Assembly (NCBI RefSeq): GCF_048771995.1
Contig: NC_133063.1
Location: forward strand, 5,778,001-5,842,000
Direction of reading: 5' to 3'
Length of the DNA stretch: 64,000 nucleotides
DNA from: Taeniopygia guttata
Taxonomy: Eukaryota > Chordata > Aves > Passeriformes > Estrildidae
Shown: positions 58,838-64,000 of the stretch, one piece after another
How the letters are laid out: every line of letters starts with the position of its first letter
Numbering within the stretch: position 1 is the stretch's first letter
The notes under the pieces: generated by a model
Databases searched by the model: none
What the model saw: the letters and a program-made list of their open reading frames with translations, nothing else
What the model was told of the DNA's origin: nothing
Position numbers and translations under genes: made by a program

Positions 58838-59007
58838 AGTTGCTGTGCCCAGGCCCGGCAGGGCTCAGTGAGCAGAGCAGCTCTGTGGCACGCTGACTGC
58901 AGGCGGAACCTGCTGATCACCGAGGTCTCTGCCAGCAGGACTCGCAGGATTTTTGGTTTTTCCCCAAGGCGTTGTCTGGTGCAGACTTGGGCAGCGCTGC
59001 TCAGGCC

Positions 59008-62000
59008 ATGGAGAGAGTGTGTGCTGCAGTTTGCACGGCTTTCTCCGTGGCCTATTCTGGGTACTTTTTCACCCAGCTGGCACGTAAGTGGACGGTTTTG
59101 TGCAGTGTGGCATATGGACACCAAAATGCCACCAAGAGGCCTTGAGTTGGGTAAAGCTGCTGTCAGCAGCTGCAGCTAAGAAGGGGGTGTCTCTAGCCAG
59201 AGGGGCCTGGGCAGCATTTGTAATGTAGCCTGCAGGGGCTCCGCTCCTCCCGTGGCACAGCCTGTGCCCATGGGGTCTGGAATCTCCTCAGTTTGCTGGC
59301 TCAAGCCAGACAACTTCCAAGATAGGAAGACTGGGAGAGCTTGGCAGGAGTCCTTGGAAAAGCTGTGCACTGCTCTCCAGCACTGAGGGAAAGTCCCTCA
59401 GTTCAAGTCTTCTTGTCTGCATTCCCTCATCCCAGCATGTGCCTTTGGAACTTGACACTTCCTGAGTGCTAAAAGAGCCATTCCTTCTGGAGTGAAATCA
59501 CAGGATCAGCTTGGAAAAGGCCTCTGAGATGGACATTTCAGAGCAGTTCTTGTATGCTCCTGAACCCAGGAGCTGTTCCTGCGCTGTGTCACCACAGAAC
59601 TGCCACCATGGCTAAAGGGGACTTGGGTGAAGCTTTGTTGGGGAAGGGTTTTCAGTAAGCTCATGGCAATTGCTGCATGCAATCCCTTCAGAAACCTGAA
59701 GTCCAGGGAAGAGAGGAGCTGTATCTCCTGCTGGGTGGGGTGGGGCAGAAGCTGGAATGCCTGTTGCAGAACCACTGGGACTTTCTCAGTCTCGAGTTTC
59801 TATGGGTTGAGAGGCCAAAGAGGACAAAGGGTAGACACGAGGCAGTAGTTTGTGCTGTTGCCTTGCTGTGTGACACAAGGGTTGCTGCTGGAGTGATGGA
59901 GTGAAAGCAGAATGCTCTGTCTTTGGTTGCTGACTATTTGGTGGGCTTGCCCAGCACAGGCAGTTTCCTTACAGCATCTGCTTCTTTTTGCCTTTTGTCT
60001 TGCAGGTCACATCACCCGTGCCTGGAGAGAATCCGCTCCTTGGGTGAGTGGGAAAGGAGCCTTTGGTGTGGGTAGCATTTGACAATTGTGGAGCAAGCTG
60101 TGAGCTGGGCCTGGTGCAGTCCAGTGCCAGCCGGGTTGGATGAATGAAAGAACAGTCCAGGCTCTTTGCAACAGCAGCAGCAGCAGAATCTGCAGGAGGA
60201 GTTGGATCCCAGGCTGTTTCTCCAGCTCCTTTTCAGAGCTTTTAAGCAGCTGAAAGTGGGGTTGCTTGGTGCTTGAAGCCATGATGGAAGTTCTCCTGTA
60301 CAAGAGAGTGCAGTCCCATCTAACTGGCCCATTTTCCTTGAGTTTGAACAATTAGAATGCCATTTCTCTGCAGATGATTTCTCCTTAGTGCATCTGGCTC
60401 CAGAGCTGAATGGAGAGGTTACCTGTCCCTGACACTGCTGTCTATCTGCAGAGCCCAAAACAGACCTCTGAGCCTCCTCTGGATGCATGTCTTCCTGAAG
60501 AAGAGGCCAAAGGGGAGGAAGATTCCCACCAAAGTGCACCTGCTGCCACTGCAGGGCCTGAGCATCCAGCATCAGTAAGTGGCAGCTCTGTCTAGTCCTG
60601 TGGCTTGAGCAAAGCAGAGCTGCAAGTTTCTGAGCAGACAGCACCTGCCCTGCCTGGCTGAAGATGCTGAGGACTGGAATCTTTCCAGCTCTCCCAGAGC
60701 ACTTCCCCCAGCCTGTGAGGCCTGGAGAAGGGGTGTGGTACTTGGACATTTAGGCATCACTTTCCTACTGTTCTGACAGGGGCTGGGAATTTGTCTCAGC
60801 AAGAGACAAGAGGTAGCAATAGGATGTCTTTGGATGCTCCTGGGGTACAAGTGAGGCCCTTTGTGCCCAGGGGCTATGCAGGGTCCTTGTCCCCAGTGAA
60901 GAGAGCAGTGCAAAGGTGCAGTTCACAGCCTTGCAGTATATGAGGAGACACTGTCCCCAGGAGGGACGTGGCCCTCCCCACAGAACAGCCAAAGTCAGGA
61001 GCTAAAGGAACAGCTGAGATGCAGCGAGGCCTGTAGCTGAAGAGACGTAAGGCTCTGAATGACAGGTTCTTTCCTGACCCTCCTGCTGCTGTCTGTGCAC
61101 AGAGCAAAAGGGCAGCGCCAGCACCTGCTCCGGCTGCCTCTGCACCCGAGGAAGAGGCTGAAGAGGAGGAAGGTGCCAATGAACCTGCCCCTTCTGTCAG
61201 CCCACAGCCTGAGCAGCCAGCATCAGTAAGTGCCTGTTTGGGTTAGCAGTGTCTTTGGTGACATTTTGTCCCTCATGTAAAAGCAGGGTTTGGGTTCAGG
61301 GCCATGAGCTGGAGAAGTGGGCTGCAAAAGCTGAGAGGTGAAGAGCCCTGGATGTGACCAGCAGCATCTTCCTCAGGGCTTGCATTTGAAATGAGATCGG
61401 AGGGGCATCTCTGCCAGGCACATTTGTGACCCAAATTAATTTCTTGTCCCAGAGCTCCAGCTCGTCTGTCGTGGCACCTGCACGAGCTGCAGCTGAAGAA
61501 GCCTCCAGTGCCCAAGCTGGAAACTCAAGCAGGAGCAGCTCGTGCACCTGGAGCACGACTAGTTCCTCTGGCAGCAGGGAGCTGCTGGGAGAGAGGACAG
61601 AGGACAAGTGCCTGGCCATGCTGAGTACGTCCTTTGTGACCCTTGTGTGCCGCAGCAGTGCCTGGTGTGTGTGTGCGTGTGTCAGCAAGAGCTGTCCCAG
61701 CTCCTGTTCCTCCTCAGCTGAGTGCCAGCTCCTGAGGCCTCCCCACAGGAGCTGTTGCTGTGCTCTGAGGTGGGGAGGGATCGCTGGGCTGCTGCTCCTG
61801 CCTCGGAGGGCAGCTGGGCCTGGTTTGGCCTTGCCTGAGCTTCCCTCTAGGCAAAAGGCAGAGCAGAGATTGTTTCTGGCTGAGCAGGAGGCTGTGACCG
61901 AGCAAATGAGGAGGCCTCCAGGAGCTCCTGTGGGGCCCAGCTCCTGTGGGGCAAGGCCAAGGTCATCTTCAGAGCTCAGCCTGTCCTAAAAGCTGAGGGA

Positions 62001-64000
62001 CCTCATTCCTAAGGCCCATCACAGTAGGGTAGAACATCAGCTGCTGCTCTTGAGCGGCAGAAGGGCGTTGTTTAGGCAAAGTCCTGCTTCAAGCTGGACA
62101 TCTTAGCTCTGCTGGAGGCACTTTGCAATATTCTTCCTGTTCTGGAAAGGGCAGCTGTTGATAAAAATGGATGCCAGAAGCCAAGATGCCTTGCATGTTT
62201 GCAAGGATTAAATCTTTTGTTGACTGTCCCAGAGTCTTCATTGCCCGAACAGAAAGGTTGTGTTTGTCCTGCTGCCCTTAATGTCTGTAGGCAACAATCA
62301 CTTCTCTTGCTTACACTTTTCTGATCCCTGTCTCCTCTGACTGTTTCTTGATGTGCTTAGATTTTAGTTTAGACTTCTAGTTTTGGACAGGCCATCTGTG
62401 CTGCAGGGCTGCTTGTCCTGCTGCTGTTGTTTTTAAGGTGGTGGTGGTGTGGTGGTGTTGTTGTTTCCTGAGGGAGTGAGTTGAAAGGGCACAGTGTCCC
62501 AGAGAGTGGGGCTGCCTTTCTGATCTGCTGCAGGGTGGGATCTCTTTTGAAGGGAGCATCTTTCCTTGGGATTTTTACAGAGATGCTGGTGAGTGAGGGA
62601 GATCCTGAGGCTAAGTACACAGAACTGGAAACAATTGGCAGAGGGTGAGTGCAGCCACAGTTCCTTCCATTTACTGTTTGTCCCTGGACTTTTTTCCTCT
62701 TGTACTGTGGATTCCTGCACTTGCAGGGACTAAAGGACTTCTTCTTTCTCTGCGGCTGTTTTGTTTCTAGGGGTTTTGGCACGGTGTGCATGGCAGTGGA
62801 GACTGCCACAGGAGAAGAGGTAAGCGTCAAGCAGCGCCACAGCTTCTGCAGAACTGTTTTAGGACAGCATTTGATCTGTCATGTCTGGAAGAGTTTGCTT
62901 TGTTGCTGTGAAATGGAGAATGCCAGTGGAATGATCAAGCCCCCTAGAGGTTGTCCAGCAGTTTTGCTCCATGTTTTCTGGCAGAAATTGACTTTCTGCT
63001 TGCAAGAGGAGTGTGAATGAAAATGGGGATGATAAAGTAAAGCCATGGGGGAAGTCTGTGAGAACGGTGAGTGTTGTTAGAGCTTTGAGGTGGACAGCAT
63101 AGACCATGTTTCTGCCAGGTTTCCAAGGCAAAGGCTATCTGGCTTTTTGTCCTGGCAGGTGCCCAAGCAAGCGGTCTGATGTCCAGCCACAAGGCAGCTT
63201 GGCCCAGCCCAGCTCTGTCACCCCATCATCACTGTCTCCGTGTTCCCCTGGTGGTTCTGTGCCACCAACTTTGGTTCATGTTTTCCATGTTGTTTTAGGT
63301 GGCCATAAAGAAAATTAGTCTCCTGGAAGAGAGCAACAGCGAGGTGTGCCTGAATGAAATCCAGATCATGCGTGGCAATAAGAATGCCAATCTTGTGACC
63401 TTTGTAGACAGGTGAGTGGTTCTGCTGTTCTGCCATGAAAGGTCATTCACATCCTGCAAGCCAGAAGTTCAACCACTCCTTTGGTGGCTGGCAGAGGATG
63501 GAGCTGTTAATTCCTGCTTCTGGGCTGATCTACAGCGTCCTGGGAGGAGATTGCATTGGGGCTGCATTCATCTTTGCTGGCATACCTAGTTTGAAGTGTG
63601 CTTTCAAAGACCGGCCTTGGCCCTGTCTCACTGAGCCAACAGCCTCAAAGTTCCTGTCCTCTCTCCACATGGTTTCATTTGTTTTGGCATTTGATTTTTT
63701 CCCACGGGTCTCCAGTGCTGACAAAGCGCTGTAGATTGTATCTCCCTTGGCGTGTTGCATTGGTGTGGATACCAAGCAGCCCTTAGACTGCACAGAGTTC
63801 AAGCCCTGTAGAGCATTGTGAATGACTATTCCTCCTGTCTTCCTCTGAGAGAGACACAGGAGCAAGAATCCATCAGGTCATGTAAGTGCACACCTTCATC
63901 TCCAGGCTGTTGTTTCCTCCTTTCAGCTACCTGGTGGATGAGGAACTCTGGCTGGTGATGGAATACATGGATGGAGGTTCTTTATACGATGTCATTAGGG
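59008..64000 (+). CDS. PAK3-like: PAK-like serine/threonine kinase, gene 3 (partial, runs off window)
   Basis: Exons: 59008-59083, 60006-60043, 60452-60574, 61103-61225, 61453-61624, 62581-62644, 62771-62819, 63299-63411, and exon 9 from 63927 to beyond 64000. All splice sites are AG/GT, phases match gene 1, and no stop is seen. Exon 4 and its acceptor are present, as in gene 1. Visible motifs are the Gly loop, VAIKK, the alphaC NEIQIM and [10 protein letters not shown]. The catalytic and activation loops lie outside the window. Confidence 0.85.
60172..60186 (+). repeat. (CAG)5 tract in intron 2, kinase gene 3
   Basis: Five CAG units (preceded by CAA) occur at the position of the long tracts in units 1 and 2. 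Confidence 0.9.

Larger units (their letters stand above)
48579..64000. repeat. Tandem segmental duplication, unit 3 (3' end outside window)
   Basis: The third copy of the unit ends at the window edge inside kinase exon 9. Private changes are a 671-bp solo LTR at 52666-53336 and a tandem duplication of about 34 bp near 49445-49500. It resembles unit 2 at most variable sites around the kinase gene, but unit 1 through exons 3-5 and through env. Confidence 0.95.

Overview
This is eukaryotic, almost certainly avian DNA, and most likely from a songbird. Three things point that way: spliced genes with GT-AG introns, CR1-type LINE scraps, and an endogenous retrovirus with an alpharetrovirus-type envelope. 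A locally multiplied PAK-type kinase gene adds to this, because lineage-specific multiplication of PAK3-like genes is known from passerine genomes. Nothing in the window looks bacterial, and no tRNA, rRNA or CRISPR array was seen.

The window is dominated by a tandem segmental duplication. Position 1 aligns with 28654 and 48579, so there are three head-to-tail units: unit 1 (1-28653), unit 2 (28654-48578) and unit 3 (48579 to beyond the end). Each unit carries, in order, a 5' non-coding stretch, a decayed class II endogenous retrovirus (gag-pro-pol-env and a terminal 0.68-kb LTR-like element), and then, about 0.5 kb further on, a PAK-like serine/threonine kinase gene of 13 coding exons. A linker follows the gene. 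All of these elements lie on the + strand.

The unit 1 kinase gene (9728-17397) reads through all 13 exons without a stop and would give 466 residues. It has a complete kinase domain but no p21-binding (CRIB) region; a short hydrophobic N-terminus and acidic Ala/Pro/Ser-rich exons take its place. The unit 2 gene (38750-46100) has lost the splice acceptor of exon 4 by a 293-bp deletion, but skipping that exon keeps the frame. The unit 3 gene (59008 onward) runs off the window inside exon 9. A candidate RFX X-box next to a CRE-like site lies about 170 bp upstream of each start codon.

Unit 1 alone has an extra segment of about 8.8 kb (about 17550-26370). It holds a 5'-truncated, more diverged kinase paralogue (17959-21663), further kinase-gene scraps (22472-23130) and CR1 fragments. 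Unit 2 alone has a 324-bp insertion in gag flanked by a 43-bp direct duplication. Unit 3 alone has a 671-bp solo LTR with a 5-bp target-site duplication in the dUTPase/protease region. Lesions shared by all three retroviral copies predate the duplication; private lesions postdate it. The sharing pattern between units is mosaic, which suggests gene conversion or unequal exchange.
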